From NCBI GenBank assembly GCA_023666905.1, contig JAMPBC010000001.1, positions 312,911 through 346,310 on the forward strand: a DNA stretch of 33,400 nucleotides. The letters run 5' to 3'. Positions 21,467-29,780 of the stretch are shown here, one piece after another. Under the pieces are notes generated by a model. The model was not told the origin of the DNA. It searched no databases and saw nothing but the letters and a program-made list of their open reading frames with translations. Source of the stretch: Bacteroides sp. (lineage in GTDB: Bacteria; Bacteroidota; Bacteroidia; Bacteroidales; Muribaculaceae). Within the stretch, counting starts at the first letter, position 1; each line of letters opens with the position of its first letter. The position numbers were made by a program, and so were the translations under genes.

Positions 21467-22483
21467 ATGACACTTTTTGAAAAGCTCACAGAGAAAGCAA
21501 AGGGATGTCCCCAAAGAATAGTGCTTCCGGAAGGTACCGAACCCCGCACACTCACAGCAGCCAACCGCATTATCAGCGAAGGGCTTGCTGAAATCACCCT
21601 CATAGGCAACAAAGCCGACATCATGGCTATGGCCGGCGAGCTTAATCTGACCGAAATTGAGAAAGCGACCATTGTTGACCCGGCCGATGAAGCGGTTATC
21701 GACAAGTATGCCCCGCTGTTTTACGAACTTCGTAAAAAGAAAGGAATCAGCATGGAGCAGGCCCGTCTCACCACCGCCAATCCTCTTTACTTAGGCTGCC
21801 TGATGGTGAAAGCAGGCGATGCCGACGGTCAGGTTGCCGGAGCTTTGAACACCACCGGCAACGTGCTTCGTGCAGCTTTTCAAGTAATCAAAACCCAACC
21901 GGGCATCGATGTGGTTTCCGGAGCGTTCCTTATGCTTCTGCCTGAAGGAATGCCGTTCGGCACCGACGGACTGATGGTGTTTGCCGATTGCGCCGTGGTT
22001 CCCGACCCCAGTGCCCGGGAACTGGCCCAAATTGCCATTTCGTCAGCACAGACAGCCCGCGATATTGCCGGAATTGAACCCCGTGTGGCCATGCTGAGCT
22101 TCTCGACAAAGGGCAGTGCCAAGCATGAACGCGTTGACAAGGTTATTGAAGCCACCCGTCTGGCCCGTGAAATGGCACCCGACTTGATTGTTGACGGTGA
22201 ACTTCAGGCTGACGCGGCTATTGTTCCCGGCGTGGCACAGACCAAGAGCCCCGACAGCCCGCTGAGCGGACGTGCCAACGTGCTTGTATTCCCGTCGCTT
22301 GAAGTTGGCAATATAGCTTACAAACTTGTGCAGCGACTGGGCAATGTTCAGGCAGTTGGACCACTCCTGCAAGGTCTTGCCGCTCCGGTAAACGACCTTA
22401 GCCGCGGTTGCTTCCCCGAAGATATTTACAAAACCATAATCATGACCTGTAACCAGGCCATTGGTTTGAAACAAAATTCTTGA
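21467..22483 (+). CDS. pta: Phosphate acetyltransferase
   Basis: Converts acetyl-CoA and phosphate to acetyl phosphate, the first step of acetate fermentation. It is the short, single-domain form (338 residues) without the N-terminal regulatory domain of E. coli Pta. Typical segments are [13 protein letters not shown] at the start, the [10 protein letters not shown] region, [20 protein letters not shown] and the end [13 protein letters not shown]. The ATG at 21467 is chosen over an in-frame TTG inside the promoter. ackA follows after 30 bp, the usual pairing. Confidence 0.96.
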   Translation: MTLFEKLTEKAKGCPQRIVLPEGTEPRTLTAANRIISEGLAEITLIGNKADIMAMAGELNLTEIEKATIVDPADEAVIDKYAPLFYELRKKKGISMEQARLTTANPLYLGCLMVKAGDADGQVAGALNTTGNVLRAAFQVIKTQPGIDVVSGAFLMLLPEGMPFGTDGLMVFADCAVVPDPSARELAQIAISSAQTARDIAGIEPRVAMLSFSTKGSAKHERVDKVIEATRLAREMAPDLIVDGELQADAAIVPGVAQTKSPDSPLSGRANVLVFPSLEVGNIAYKLVQRLGNVQAVGPLLQGLAAPVNDLSRGCFPEDIYKTIIMTCNQAIGLKQNS

Positions 22484-22513
22484 TAACAAATAAAAAACAA
22501 CATATTTATTGCA

Positions 22514-23716
22514 ATGAAAATACTTGTGCTCAACTGCGGCAGCAGTTCCGTGAAATATAAACTCATTGACACCGACACCGATGCCACTTTGGCTGAAGGT
22601 GGTGTGGAAAAAATTGGACTTGAGGACGGTTTTTTGAAATTCAAAAAGTCTGACGGTTCAAAAGAAATCAAACAGCTTGGACTTATCGACCACAAGCAAG
22701 CTGTGGAAGCTATTCTTGACATCCTCACCGATTCCACCTACGGATGCATCAAATCCTACTCTGAAATTGATGCCGTTGGTCACCGCGTGGTACACGGAGG
22801 CGAAAAATTCGCTTCAAGCGTGCTCATAACCGATGAGGTTATCCAACAGGTTAAAGATTGCTATGACCTTGCTCCTTTGCACAATCCCGCCAACATAACA
22901 GGCATCGAGGCCATAACCTCGTTGATGCCCGATGTGCCGCAAGTGGGTGTTTTTGACACGGCTTTCCACCAAACCATGCCGGCCAAAAGCTTCATGTATG
23001 CCCTCCCCTACAAATTTTACAAAGAGGATGGCGTTCGCCGCTACGGTTTCCATGGCACCAGCCACCGCTATGTGAGCCAACGTGCAGCCGAGTTCTTAGG
23101 CCTTGACCTTTCAAAACTCAAAATGGTAACCTGCCACATAGGTAACGGTGGTTCTATAACTGCCGTTGACGGAGGAAAGAGCGTGGACACTTCAATGGGT
23201 CTCACTCCCACCGAGGGTTTGATGATGGGCACACGCACCGGTGACATCGATCCCGGAGCCATAACTTATCTTATGACAAAGCATGGCATGTCGGCCACCG
23301 ATGTGCAGAACCTCATCAACAAACAGAGCGGCGTGGCAGGTGTTTCAGGCATAAGCAACGACATGCGTGAGATTGAAGCAGCCGTTAATGCCGGCGACGA
23401 ACGTGCCAAGCTTGCTTTGGACATGTACGAACTTCGCATTCTGAAATATATCGGGGCATACGCAGCCGAAATGGGCGGCCTTGACGTGATTGTGTTCACC
23501 GGTGGAGTTGGCGAGAATCAAACAGGTGTGCGCCTGAACGTTTGCGAGCCCCTGAAATTCATGGGCGTGGAGATTGATGCTGATGTGAACGCCCGCACAA
23601 AAGGTACCGAAACGTTGATTTCCAAACCAGAATCGAGGGTCAAAGTTGTAGTTATCCCCACTGACGAGGAGCTCATGATTGCCCGCGACACTAAAGATAT
23701 TGTTTCAAAACTCTAA
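22514..23716 (+). CDS. ackA: Acetate kinase
   Basis: Transfers phosphate from acetyl phosphate to ADP, giving ATP and acetate. At 400 residues it is full length, with the ASKHA-fold start VLNCGSSSVKYKL (Asn7), the GHRVVHGGEKF loop, FDTAFHQTMP, RRYGFHGTSHRYVS, HIGNGGSITAVDGGKSVDTSMG and VFTGGVGEN, all characteristic of the family. Second gene of the operon. Diaminopimelate dehydrogenase starts 12 bp downstream. Confidence 0.98.
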   Translation: MKILVLNCGSSSVKYKLIDTDTDATLAEGGVEKIGLEDGFLKFKKSDGSKEIKQLGLIDHKQAVEAILDILTDSTYGCIKSYSEIDAVGHRVVHGGEKFASSVLITDEVIQQVKDCYDLAPLHNPANITGIEAITSLMPDVPQVGVFDTAFHQTMPAKSFMYALPYKFYKEDGVRRYGFHGTSHRYVSQRAAEFLGLDLSKLKMVTCHIGNGGSITAVDGGKSVDTSMGLTPTEGLMMGTRTGDIDPGAITYLMTKHGMSATDVQNLINKQSGVAGVSGISNDMREIEAAVNAGDERAKLALDMYELRILKYIGAYAAEMGGLDVIVFTGGVGENQTGVRLNVCEPLKFMGVEIDADVNARTKGTETLISKPESRVKVVVIPTDEELMIARDTKDIVSKL

Positions 23717-23728
23717 GACAATTCTATC

Positions 23729-24625
23729 ATGACAAAAATAAGAGCAGCCGTGGTTGGTTACGGTAATATTGGCCACTTCGTGGTGGAGGCGCTTGAGGCA
23801 TCGACTGATTTTGAAATAGCCGGAGTGGTTCGTCGCTCGCTTGGCGAAAAACCGGCTGAGCTCCAGCCCTACAAAGTGGTTACAGACATTAAAGAACTTG
23901 GAAAAGTTGATGTGGCAATTCTGTGCACCCCTACTCGTGAGGTGGAAAAATATGCCGTTGAATATCTTGCCATGGGCATAAACACAGCTGATTCATTCGA
24001 CATTCACACCAAGATTGCCGATTTGAGAAACAATTTGGGTGCAGTGGCCAAGGAGCATGGCACTGTTGCCATAATCTCGGCCGGGTGGGATCCGGGAAGC
24101 GACTCCATTGTGAGAACTCTACTTCAGGCAGCCGCCCCCAAAGGATTGACTTACACCAACTTCGGCCCCGGCATGAGCATGGGGCACACCGTTTGCGTAA
24201 AGTCAAAGCCGGGTGTGAAAAATGCACTTTCAATGACCATTCCGCTTGGCACCGGCATACACCGCCGCATGGTTTATGTGGAACTTGAAGATGGCGCAAA
24301 GCTTGAGGATGTTGCAGCCGCAGTCAAAGCCGACCCATATTTCGCTTCAGATGAAACCCACGTGATGGCCGTTGAATCGGTTGACATGGTCAAAGATATG
24401 GGTCACGGTGTGAACATGGTCCGCAAAGGCGTGAGCGGTCGCACTCAGAATCAGCTTTTTGAATTCAACATGACCATAAACAACCCGGCGCTTACGGCAC
24501 AGATTCTTGTTGACGTTGCACGCGCATCGATGAAACAGCGTCCCGGCGCCTACACCATGATTGAAATTCCGGTAATTGACCTGCTTCCGGGCGACCCCGA
24601 GCAGCTCATTCGCCAACTCGTTTAA
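23729..24625 (+). CDS. ddh: meso-Diaminopimelate D-dehydrogenase
   Basis: An NADPH-dependent enzyme that makes meso-diaminopimelate in one step from tetrahydrodipicolinate, for lysine and peptidoglycan synthesis. The 298-residue protein has a Rossmann start AAVVGYGNIG (6-15), the ADSFDIHTKI segment, SAGWDPGSDSIVR and FGPGMSMGHTVCVK, all typical of this family. It lies 12 bp after ackA and 38 bp before the AGCS transporter, in one run of + strand genes. Because it replaces the acylated branches of the DAP pathway, its place behind pta-ackA is a metabolic oddity rather than a pathway unit. Confidence 0.95.
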   Translation: MTKIRAAVVGYGNIGHFVVEALEASTDFEIAGVVRRSLGEKPAELQPYKVVTDIKELGKVDVAILCTPTREVEKYAVEYLAMGINTADSFDIHTKIADLRNNLGAVAKEHGTVAIISAGWDPGSDSIVRTLLQAAAPKGLTYTNFGPGMSMGHTVCVKSKPGVKNALSMTIPLGTGIHRRMVYVELEDGAKLEDVAAAVKADPYFASDETHVMAVESVDMVKDMGHGVNMVRKGVSGRTQNQLFEFNMTINNPALTAQILVDVARASMKQRPGAYTMIEIPVIDLLPGDPEQLIRQLV

Positions 24626-24663
24626 TCAATGGCTATTATTCTCTCCAAATCCACTCTAAATAA

Positions 24664-26064
24664 ATGCTTGATATTTTAGGACAATACTTGACGAGGATAG
24701 CCGACACGCTGTGTGGCTATCCTCTTTTCACAGTACTCATTGGCGGAGGTCTGTTTCTGTTTCTTTACAGCGGCATGGTCTCCGTCAGGAAACTTCCTGT
24801 GGCTTTAAAGACACTCCGCGCCAAGCAAAGCACCGGACCAAATGAAATCTCATCGGCTCAGGCGCTTGCATCGGTTGTTGCGGCAACCGTGGGAATGGGA
24901 AACATTGCCGGGGTTGCCATTGCCTTGGTGATGGGTGGCCCGGGAGCCATTTTTTGGATGTGGGTGAGTGCGATTGTGGGTATGTCCACAAAATATCATG
25001 AAGGAGTGCTGGCAATAAAATATCGCAAAATTGATTCGGACGGGCGTCCGTTCGGAGGACCCATGCACATTATCAAGCATGCCCTGCCCTCCAAGTGGCA
25101 CCCCATGGCTACGTTTTTTGCCGTAGCAGGAATGTTCGGGACACTTTGCATAATGAACGCCAACCAATTTACGGAAGCAGCCGTTTCAACCATAGGCACA
25201 CTGCATGAAGTGGACAATCCAATGATGCTTAAATTCATAATTGGACTGGGGATAGCGCTGCTGGTTACCCTTGTGGTGATTGGCGGTGTGAAGCGCATTG
25301 CCACCGTGGCAAGTGTGCTTGTTCCTTTCATGGTTGGAGGTTACTTCCTTATGGTGCTATACATCATATTGACCAATCTGTCGGGACTCCCCGATGCCAT
25401 TGGCTCCATTTTTCGTGAGGCCTTTAGCCTGCGTGCCGGTTGGGGCGCTTTGGCCGGAATAGCTATTATAGGAGCACGCCGGGCTGCGTTGGTCAACGAT
25501 GCCGGCGTGGGCACCGCTTCAATTATGCACGGCTCATCGGGATGCAAGGAACCGGTAAAGGAAGGGCTTGTTGCAATGTTGGGGCCGGCAATTGACTCCG
25601 GATTCGTGTGCACGCTCACAGCGCTTGCCATATTGCTTTGCGGCGATGTTTCAACAGTGGAAGGTGTCAAAGGCCTGTCGGTTGCCATGGATGCCTTTGG
25701 CAATGCAATTCCCGGAGGGCAGTACCTACTCATGGCTGTGGTTACCTGTTTTGCACTGTCGTCAATGTTCAGTTACTCCTTTTACGGACGCAGCTGCGCA
25801 CGGTTTCTTTTCGGAACCCGCGGTGAAAAAATTTACGTTTGGTTCTTCATCCTCACACTGGTTGTGTTTGCGGTGATTTCGCTTGACGCAGCAGTAGGAC
25901 TCTGCGACCTGTTCTATGCTCTTATGGCATTCCCCACAATGTTAACGCTGATTTTGCTGCGGGGTAAAGTGAAAGAGGAAACCAAAGCATTTTTTAGAAA
26001 AGAATCCGATGTGCAAAATGCTCTACCTGCAGAAAACCAATCAATAAAACCCGCTGAATTATGA
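24664..26064 (+). CDS. AGCS family sodium:alanine symporter
   Basis: A 466-residue inner-membrane transporter of the alanine or glycine:cation symporter family, with about ten or eleven hydrophobic segments. The family signature region is visible near 80-110 (VVAATVGMGNIAGVAIALVMGG, then PGAIFWMW), as are KYHEGVLAIKYR and the GVGTASIMHGSS loop. The exact substrate (alanine, glycine or another amino acid) cannot be read from sequence. It follows ddh by 38 bp and overlaps the next gene by 4 bp (ATGA), so they are translationally coupled. Placement next to ddh hints at amino-acid supply for the cell wall, an inference. Confidence 0.93.
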   Translation: MLDILGQYLTRIADTLCGYPLFTVLIGGGLFLFLYSGMVSVRKLPVALKTLRAKQSTGPNEISSAQALASVVAATVGMGNIAGVAIALVMGGPGAIFWMWVSAIVGMSTKYHEGVLAIKYRKIDSDGRPFGGPMHIIKHALPSKWHPMATFFAVAGMFGTLCIMNANQFTEAAVSTIGTLHEVDNPMMLKFIIGLGIALLVTLVVIGGVKRIATVASVLVPFMVGGYFLMVLYIILTNLSGLPDAIGSIFREAFSLRAGWGALAGIAIIGARRAALVNDAGVGTASIMHGSSGCKEPVKEGLVAMLGPAIDSGFVCTLTALAILLCGDVSTVEGVKGLSVAMDAFGNAIPGGQYLLMAVVTCFALSSMFSYSFYGRSCARFLFGTRGEKIYVWFFILTLVVFAVISLDAAVGLCDLFYALMAFPTMLTLILLRGKVKEETKAFFRKESDVQNALPAENQSIKPAEL

Positions 26065-26486
26065 AATTAAGACTAACACTATTGTCATTGACCCTGACCT
26101 TGTTCAGTTTGTGTGCGTATTCACAGAATTTTGACTTTGACCGCAGCGAACAGCTTCGCAAAGAATTTGAGACGCGCCAGCCCACTAAGGTTGAATATGA
26201 CTATATGATTGAAGAATGTGAAAAGTTTGTCGACCGGTTTATTTCCGTTACCCGCGACATTAAAAAGTTGCCCACACTTGATGAACGGAAAGAAGCCGCC
26301 ACAAACTACAACAAGCGCACCGGCAACGACTACAATATCTACATGTTTTATTTGCGTAGACTCCAGGAAGGATTAGGCAACGACACGCTCACATCCACGC
26401 AGGCAATTGAAGTGGACAAGTTGTTGTCGGACAACAAATATATTAACCGCATGTTTACCAAATATCGCAGCCGTTACGAACTATAA
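26061..26486 (+). CDS. Exported protein of unknown function
   Basis: A 141-residue protein with a clear signal peptide (about 1-22, a leucine-rich core ending CAYSQ) and a charged, mostly helical mature part with no recognised domain. A Tyr/Asp-rich stretch, YNKRTGNDYNIYMFYLRRL, lies near 89-107. The ATG overlaps the stop of the AGCS transporter gene (ATGA), so its translation is coupled to the transporter, and a periplasmic accessory role is possible but unproven. The MIP18-like gene follows after 13 bp. Confidence 0.75.
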   Translation: MKLRLTLLSLTLTLFSLCAYSQNFDFDRSEQLRKEFETRQPTKVEYDYMIEECEKFVDRFISVTRDIKKLPTLDERKEAATNYNKRTGNDYNIYMFYLRRLQEGLGNDTLTSTQAIEVDKLLSDNKYINRMFTKYRSRYEL

Positions 26487-26499
26487 CAAGATTTAAACT

Positions 26500-26820
26500 A
26501 TGACTCAAGAGCAACGTTTGGAAATTGAAAACAAGGTTGTGGAGATGCTCCGCACCGTCTATGACCCTGAACTTCCGGTTGATATTTACAGTCTCGGTTT
26601 GGTTTACAAAATTGACCTTGATGATGATGGCAATCTGCACATTGACATGACCCTTACGGCACCGAGCTGTCCGGCAGCCGACTTTATTGTCGACGATGCC
26701 CGAATAAAGCTGGAGAGCATTGAAGGAGTGAAAAGCGTTGACATAAACATTGTTTTCGAGCCGGAATGGACGCAGGACATGATGAGCGAGGAAGCTAAAC
26801 TTGAACTCGGATTCCTGTAA
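26500..26820 (+). CDS. MIP18/SufT-family iron-sulfur cluster assembly protein
   Basis: A 106-residue protein of the DUF59/MIP18 family, whose members help load Fe-S clusters onto target proteins. The family pattern is visible: YDPELPVDIYSLGLVYKI (21-38) and the conserved Cys57 in LTAPSCPAADF, then an IEGVKSVDINIVFEPEW strand. Length is normal. No suf genes are adjacent. Its stop codon shares one base with the lpxH start, so the two are coupled. Confidence 0.93.
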   Translation: MTQEQRLEIENKVVEMLRTVYDPELPVDIYSLGLVYKIDLDDDGNLHIDMTLTAPSCPAADFIVDDARIKLESIEGVKSVDINIVFEPEWTQDMMSEEAKLELGFL

Positions 26821-27590
26821 TGCGTAACCGTACCTACTTCATATCCGACACACATCTCGGGGCCGGCTACATAGCCGACCCCAAAGAGCATGAGCGGCAA
26901 CTGGCACAGTGGTTACGTTCAATAAAACCATACGCCAAAACGCTTTACATGCTTGGTGATGTAATGGACTATTGGTACGAGTATAAAACCGTCGTTCCCC
27001 GGGGACATGTACGCTTTCTCGGCGCTTTGGCCGACTTGGCCGACAGCGGATGCAGAATTGTTTGGCTAAAGGGAAATCATGACATTTGGCTGTTCGATTA
27101 TCTGACAAACGAAATCGGGCTTGAAGTTTGCGACGGAGTCGTTGACACCATTATTGACGGAAAACGATTTGTCATGGAGCATGGAGATGGAGTTGGCGAG
27201 CCCAGGCGCACTTACCGCATGCTTCGCTCGCTGTTCCGCAACCGCTTTGCCCAATGGCTATATGCCGGAATACATCCGCGGTGGACCGTTGGTTTTGCCC
27301 GTTCATGGTCAAAACATTCGCGCCTTACAGGAAAGCAGCTAAACACAATAGGCAAGCTGGCAGCCGACGATAAGCTGATGAAATTCGCCCGCAAGTACAT
27401 GCAGCAACACGGGCATGTGGATTACTTTGTGTTCGGCCACCGGCATCAACTTGTGGAAGAAAATGTGGCAGCCGACACCAAGCTCATTATTTTAGGTGAA
27501 GGGTTCAATATGATGACATTTGGAGTATGGGATGGCGAGAGATTCAAACTGGATTCAATGAAAAAATTTTCAGCCGACTCGGGAATTTAA
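26820..27590 (+). CDS. lpxH: UDP-2,3-diacylglucosamine diphosphatase
   Basis: A metallophosphoesterase that cleaves UDP-2,3-diacylglucosamine to lipid X at the membrane surface in lipid A synthesis. Metal-binding motifs are in order: SDTHLG (Asp10, His12), GDVMDYW (Asp47), GNHD (85-88), HGDG (121-124) and GHRH (206-209). The 256 residues fit the Bacteroidetes form. It closes the long operon that starts at pta. No convincing terminator is seen directly after it. Confidence 0.92.
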   Translation: MRNRTYFISDTHLGAGYIADPKEHERQLAQWLRSIKPYAKTLYMLGDVMDYWYEYKTVVPRGHVRFLGALADLADSGCRIVWLKGNHDIWLFDYLTNEIGLEVCDGVVDTIIDGKRFVMEHGDGVGEPRRTYRMLRSLFRNRFAQWLYAGIHPRWTVGFARSWSKHSRLTGKQLNTIGKLAADDKLMKFARKYMQQHGHVDYFVFGHRHQLVEENVAADTKLIILGEGFNMMTFGVWDGERFKLDSMKKFSADSGI

Positions 27591-27720
27591 AATACTTTAA
27601 CAATTCGGCCCCGAAACTCCCAAAATTATAGATTGTTAATTTTCACCACATTAATAATTTCAGCAATCCCTATTTCAAACTACATTGGTAAAAAACATTG
27701 CTGCACAACATAAAAAAATA

Positions 27721-27752
27721 TTTGAAAACGCACATCAAAGATTTTACCTTTG
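27721..27752 (+). promoter_or_regulatory. Bacteroidetes promoter upstream of a candidate small RNA
   Basis: TTTG (27721-27724), a 20-bp spacer and a perfect -7 box TACCTTTG (27745-27752). No coding start follows at the usual distance; instead a terminator hairpin ends about 90 bp later. Confidence 0.72.
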
Positions 27753-27756
27753 CAGC

Positions 27757-27848
27757 GTAAACCTAACACAATCTTTTTTTTACCTTAGAAATTGTACCTA
27801 TTGGAAACTCATAAAAAGGAACTATGCGAGTAGTTCCTTTTTATTTCT
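27757..27848 (+). ncRNA. Candidate small RNA or transcribed leader
   Basis: A short segment bounded by a promoter and an intrinsic terminator: the stem ATAAAAAGGAACTA (27811-27824) pairs perfectly with TAGTTCCTTTTTAT (27831-27844) over the loop TGCGAG. The 5' half can form a weak ACAAT/ATTGT pairing and has a U-run. The start is estimated from the -7 box. I recognise no named RNA family. It could equally be an attenuated leader of the DUF2007 gene. Confidence 0.45.
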
Positions 27849-27861
27849 TTCAAAAAAAGAG

Positions 27862-27869
27862 TAATTTTG
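27862..27869 (+). promoter_or_regulatory. -7 box of the DUF2007 gene
   Basis: TAATTTTG matches TAnnTTTG exactly and ends 21 bp before the ATG at 27891. The -33 region is a T-run from the preceding terminator, so strength is uncertain. Confidence 0.55.
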
Positions 27870-27890
27870 TAAAGCTAATCTATCGCCATT

Positions 27891-28133
27891 ATGCTGAAAT
27901 ATGACTACTCAGAGAATGAAATAGTGCTGTGTCGGGAATTTTACTCTAATTTCGATGCCCACCTTGCGCAGACTCGTCTCAATCAGGAAGGGATTGAAGC
28001 CATTCTTGATGGAGAATTATTTTCAAGAATATATCCCGGACTGGGATTTTCAAGCGTCAGGCTTATGGTGAAACGCCGCGACTTGCAAAAAGCACTTGAC
28101 CTAATCAACTCCATGGATTTTAATGGCGAATAA
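27891..28133 (+). CDS. DUF2007 domain protein
   Basis: An 80-residue cytoplasmic protein of the DUF2007 family, annotated elsewhere as a putative prokaryotic signal-transducing protein; its function is unknown. The fold pattern is seen: a beta strand followed by a helix (FDAHLAQTRLNQEGIEAILDG, split around residues 24-44), then VRLMVKRRDLQKALDLI near the end. It lies 21 bp upstream of the glutamine-synthetase-family gene and is probably co-transcribed with it, so a link to nitrogen metabolism is possible but not shown. Confidence 0.82.
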   Translation: MLKYDYSENEIVLCREFYSNFDAHLAQTRLNQEGIEAILDGELFSRIYPGLGFSSVRLMVKRRDLQKALDLINSMDFNGE

Positions 28134-28154
28134 CCTTAAAAGAGAACATTAAAG

Positions 28155-29660
28155 ATGAATCAAAGCATTGCTTTAAACAAAAATCACCTTGTACTCTCCC
28201 TCCAAAAGCCCGCCGAACAATTTACCAAAGACGACATTATTCGCTACGTTGTGGAGCAGGACATACAAATGATTAACTTCATGTATCCTGCAGGCGACGG
28301 GCGCCTGAAAACCCTTAACTTCATTATCAACGACCTGGCCTATCTGGATTCAATCCTCAGCAACGGCGAGCGAGTTGACGGCTCAAGCCTTTTCAGCCAC
28401 ATCGAGGCCGGCAACAGCGACCTATATGTCATTCCACGTTTTGCAACGGCATTCCTCGACCCGTTCGCTGAAATTCCCACCGTGTCAATGCTCTGTTCCT
28501 TCTTTGACAAGGACGGCAACCGCCTTCAGAATTCCCCGGACTACACTCTGGAGAAAGCTTGCCGGGCATTTAATGATGTGACAGGTCTCAACTTCGAGGC
28601 CATGGGTGAACTTGAATATTATGTTATCCAGCCTAATGACGGCACCTATCCGGCTGTGGACCAGCGAGGTTACCATGAGTCGGCACCTTTTGCCAAGACC
28701 GGCGATTTCCGCACACGCTGCATGGCCTACATTGCAGCCGCCGGAGGCAAGATAAAATACGGGCACTCGGAAGTGGGCAATTTCACCATGAACGGTCTCA
28801 CATACGAGCAAAACGAGATTGAATTTCTTCCGGTTGCAGCCACTTCGGCGGCCGACCAACTTGCCATTGCCAAATGGGTGATTCGCAACCTTGCACATCA
28901 GGAAGGTCTGGAAGTTACGTTCGCCCCGAAAATAACCGTTGGGAAAGCAGGCTCGGGATTGCATATTCACATGCGCTTCACCGATGCCGACGGACACAAC
29001 GTTATGCTTGACTCAAATTCCAATCTGAGCAACGACACCCGCACAGGCATAGCAGGACTGATGGACATGGCCCGCGCCATAACCGCTTTCGGAAACACAA
29101 ATCCCACATCATACTTCCGTCTTGTACCCCACCAGGAAGCGCCTACAAACATTTGCTGGGGCGACCGCAACCGTTCCGTATTGGTGAGAGTGCCACTGGG
29201 CTGGACTTCGCGCAACGACATGTGTGCCGCAGTCAATCTAGGGAGCACATCGAACACCGAAGCGGCATCATCGCGTCAAACTGTCGAGATTCGTTCGGCC
29301 GACGGCTCAGCAGACGTGTATTATTTGCTCGCCGCATTGGCCGTGGCTTGCCGCCATGGCTGGGAAATGAAAAATCCGCTTAAAGTAGCCGAAGAAACGT
29401 ACGTTGATGTGGACATTCATCGTGCCGAAAACGCAGACAAGCTCAAAAATTTGAAACACCTCCCGGCTTCGTGTGTGGAAAGTGCCGAAGCCCTTGAAAA
29501 ACAGCGCGGCGTGTTCGAAGAGCGCGGCGTGTTTGAACCGCACTTCATTGATTCAGTGATTGAAAAACTTCGCAACTATAACGACACGGACCTGCACGAC
29601 CGCGCCAAGGCCGACGCTTCGCTGATGGCGCAACTCGTGGAGCAGTATTTCCACGTATAA
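28155..29660 (+). CDS. Glutamine synthetase family protein (type I-like)
   Basis: A 501-residue member of the glutamine synthetase family, which makes glutamine from glutamate, ammonia and ATP. Active-site landmarks are present: DGSS near 76, the metal-ligand GELEYYVI region, QNEIEFLP, KAGSGLHIHM (264-273, His270/His272), HQEAPTNICWGDRNRSVLVRVPLG and VEIRSADGS. It is longer than standard GS-I (about 440-470). In the region matching the adenylylation loop (NLYDLP) it reads NLKHLP with Lys434, so adenylyl control is not expected. It could be a true GS or a gamma-glutamyl-amine ligase relative; the motif conservation favours GS. DUF2007 lies directly upstream. Confidence 0.85.
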   Translation: MNQSIALNKNHLVLSLQKPAEQFTKDDIIRYVVEQDIQMINFMYPAGDGRLKTLNFIINDLAYLDSILSNGERVDGSSLFSHIEAGNSDLYVIPRFATAFLDPFAEIPTVSMLCSFFDKDGNRLQNSPDYTLEKACRAFNDVTGLNFEAMGELEYYVIQPNDGTYPAVDQRGYHESAPFAKTGDFRTRCMAYIAAAGGKIKYGHSEVGNFTMNGLTYEQNEIEFLPVAATSAADQLAIAKWVIRNLAHQEGLEVTFAPKITVGKAGSGLHIHMRFTDADGHNVMLDSNSNLSNDTRTGIAGLMDMARAITAFGNTNPTSYFRLVPHQEAPTNICWGDRNRSVLVRVPLGWTSRNDMCAAVNLGSTSNTEAASSRQTVEIRSADGSADVYYLLAALAVACRHGWEMKNPLKVAEETYVDVDIHRAENADKLKNLKHLPASCVESAEALEKQRGVFEERGVFEPHFIDSVIEKLRNYNDTDLHDRAKADASLMAQLVEQYFHV

Positions 29661-29749
29661 GAACCCAATCAATAAGGAATAGGCCCGAAAAACGTGTTCC
29701 AACATATCCGGCAGCGCTTATGCAATCAGCCGGAAGCTTTGAAATTATT

Positions 29750-29780
29750 GTCAGAGTCGGCTCACGGAGTCGGCTCTGAC
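29750..29780 (+). terminator. Hairpin at the convergent end of the GS-like and anSME genes
   Basis: The arms 29750-29763 and 29767-29780 form a 14-bp stem as + strand RNA (two G-U pairs) with a 3-base loop. It contains a direct repeat GAGTCGGCTC and overlaps the anSME stop codon. There is no T-run, so termination activity is uncertain; as minus-strand RNA it has two A-C mismatches. Confidence 0.45.

Larger units (their letters stand above)
27591..27890. other. Intergenic region between lpxH and the DUF2007 gene
   Basis: A 300-bp gene-free stretch. The first about 130 bp are A/T-rich and show nothing I can name. The second half holds a textbook promoter (27721-27752), an intrinsic terminator (27811-27844) and a second -7 box (27862-27869) serving the next gene. 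Confidence 0.5.

Noticed and set aside
27824-27904. Possible 26-codon leader peptide overlapping the DUF2007 start
   Set aside because: It begins inside the terminator loop and runs through the next -7 box; likely chance.
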